Below are positions 63,849-64,000 of a stretch of DNA of 64,000 bases, one piece after another; position 1 is the first letter of the stretch, and every line of letters begins with the position of its first letter. Origin of the DNA: Mailhella massiliensis (GTDB taxonomy: Bacteria; Desulfobacterota; Desulfovibrionia; Desulfovibrionales; Desulfovibrionaceae); the NCBI RefSeq assembly GCF_900155525.1, contig NZ_LT706951.1, positions 472,508-536,507 on the forward strand. Reading direction: 5' to 3'. The translations under genes were made by a program, and so were the position numbers. The notes under the pieces are model-generated. The model made no database searches, was not told where the DNA came from, and saw only the letters and a program-made list of their open reading frames with translations.

Positions 63849-64000
63849 ATGACGGTAAAACGCCTGCTCTGTTTCGGCGATTCCAACACCTACGGCTGGA
63901 AGTGCAACCTGCACGGCCCCGCGTTGCGCCATCCCTCCGAAATACGCTGGACGGGCCGTCTCGCCCGCCTTCTCGGCCCCGGCTGGGAAGTCGTGGAGGA
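63849..64000 (+). CDS. SGNH/GDSL hydrolase, arylesterase-like (5' part only)
   Basis: The first 50 codons are in the window. The protein begins MTVKRLLCFGDSNTYGWKCN, with the block I motif GDSN containing the nucleophile Ser, typical of SGNH-type arylesterases. The rest (blocks III and V) lies beyond the window edge, so the substrate cannot be judged. Confidence 0.8.
   Translation, partial: MTVKRLLCFGDSNTYGWKCNLHGPALRHPSEIRWTGRLARLLGPGWEVVE

Noticed and set aside
1-64000. CRISPR array, tRNA, rRNA or insertion sequence
   Set aside because: No regular repeat-spacer pattern, cloverleaf, rRNA segment or transposase motif was seen on reading the window by eye; short or decayed forms could have been missed.

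Overview
The window comes from a high-GC, diderm, anaerobic bacterium, most likely a member of the Desulfovibrionaceae (Desulfovibrio/Bilophila/Mailhella relatives). This placement is an inference from gene content: a two-subunit periplasmic [FeFe] hydrogenase (HydA + Tat-exported HydB), anaerobic glycerol-3-phosphate dehydrogenase GlpABC, a TunR-type regulator (XerC/D-like fold joined to TOBE domains, a family known from sulfate reducers), a DVU0298-type protein, a PxxKW cysteine-rich protein, TamA/TamB for the outer membrane, and selenocysteine use.

Layout. 1-9.1 kb: a truncated acyl-CoA dehydratase activase, rnc, small conserved proteins, an M20 hydrolase and a glycosyltransferase, a nitroreductase and an acyl-ACP thioesterase. 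9.2-15.2 kb: tamB and tamA. 15.5-21.1 kb: an ABC ATPase, folK, a YHS protein, then rsmE-rarA and plsC-rsmG on the minus strand. 21.6-30.5 kb: TSUP and DUF554 membrane proteins, a 1.1-kb gap, a GAF protein, a SuhB-like phosphatase, GNAT and PNPOx-like proteins, trm112 with two hsp20 genes, a PHP phosphoesterase and a HAD-IIA phosphatase. 30.7-34.8 kb: glpABC. 34.85-39.2 kb: a gene-poor, partly AT-rich stretch with gene debris. 39.2-44 kb: hydAB and metNIQ. 44-47.2 kb: ybaK, a NifA-like sigma-54 activator and a GNAT enzyme. 48-51.6 kb: a Tat-exported molybdo/tungsto-enzyme with FeS and cytochrome b subunits. 51.9-53.8 kb: a secreted protein with an in-frame TGA and a ComEA-like protein. 54-57.7 kb: tunR, an FmdE-MoeA fusion and mobA. 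58-61.9 kb: a selenium operon (yedE-yedF-DUF3343-like-ribokinase-like-selD). 62.3-64 kb: azlCD and the start of an SGNH hydrolase.

The most interesting part is 48-62 kb, where molybdenum/tungsten and selenium functions lie together. Two genes here carry an in-frame TGA best read as selenocysteine. One is selD itself (Sec15, followed by a perfect 7-bp hairpin with a GUU loop). The other is a 494-codon secreted protein of unrecognised family, in which TGA codon 390 starts a U-x-x-C motif and the same frame stays open for 104 more residues up to a stop and a terminator. Standard gene calling would split or truncate both.

No CRISPR array, rRNA, tRNA or intact insertion sequence was seen.
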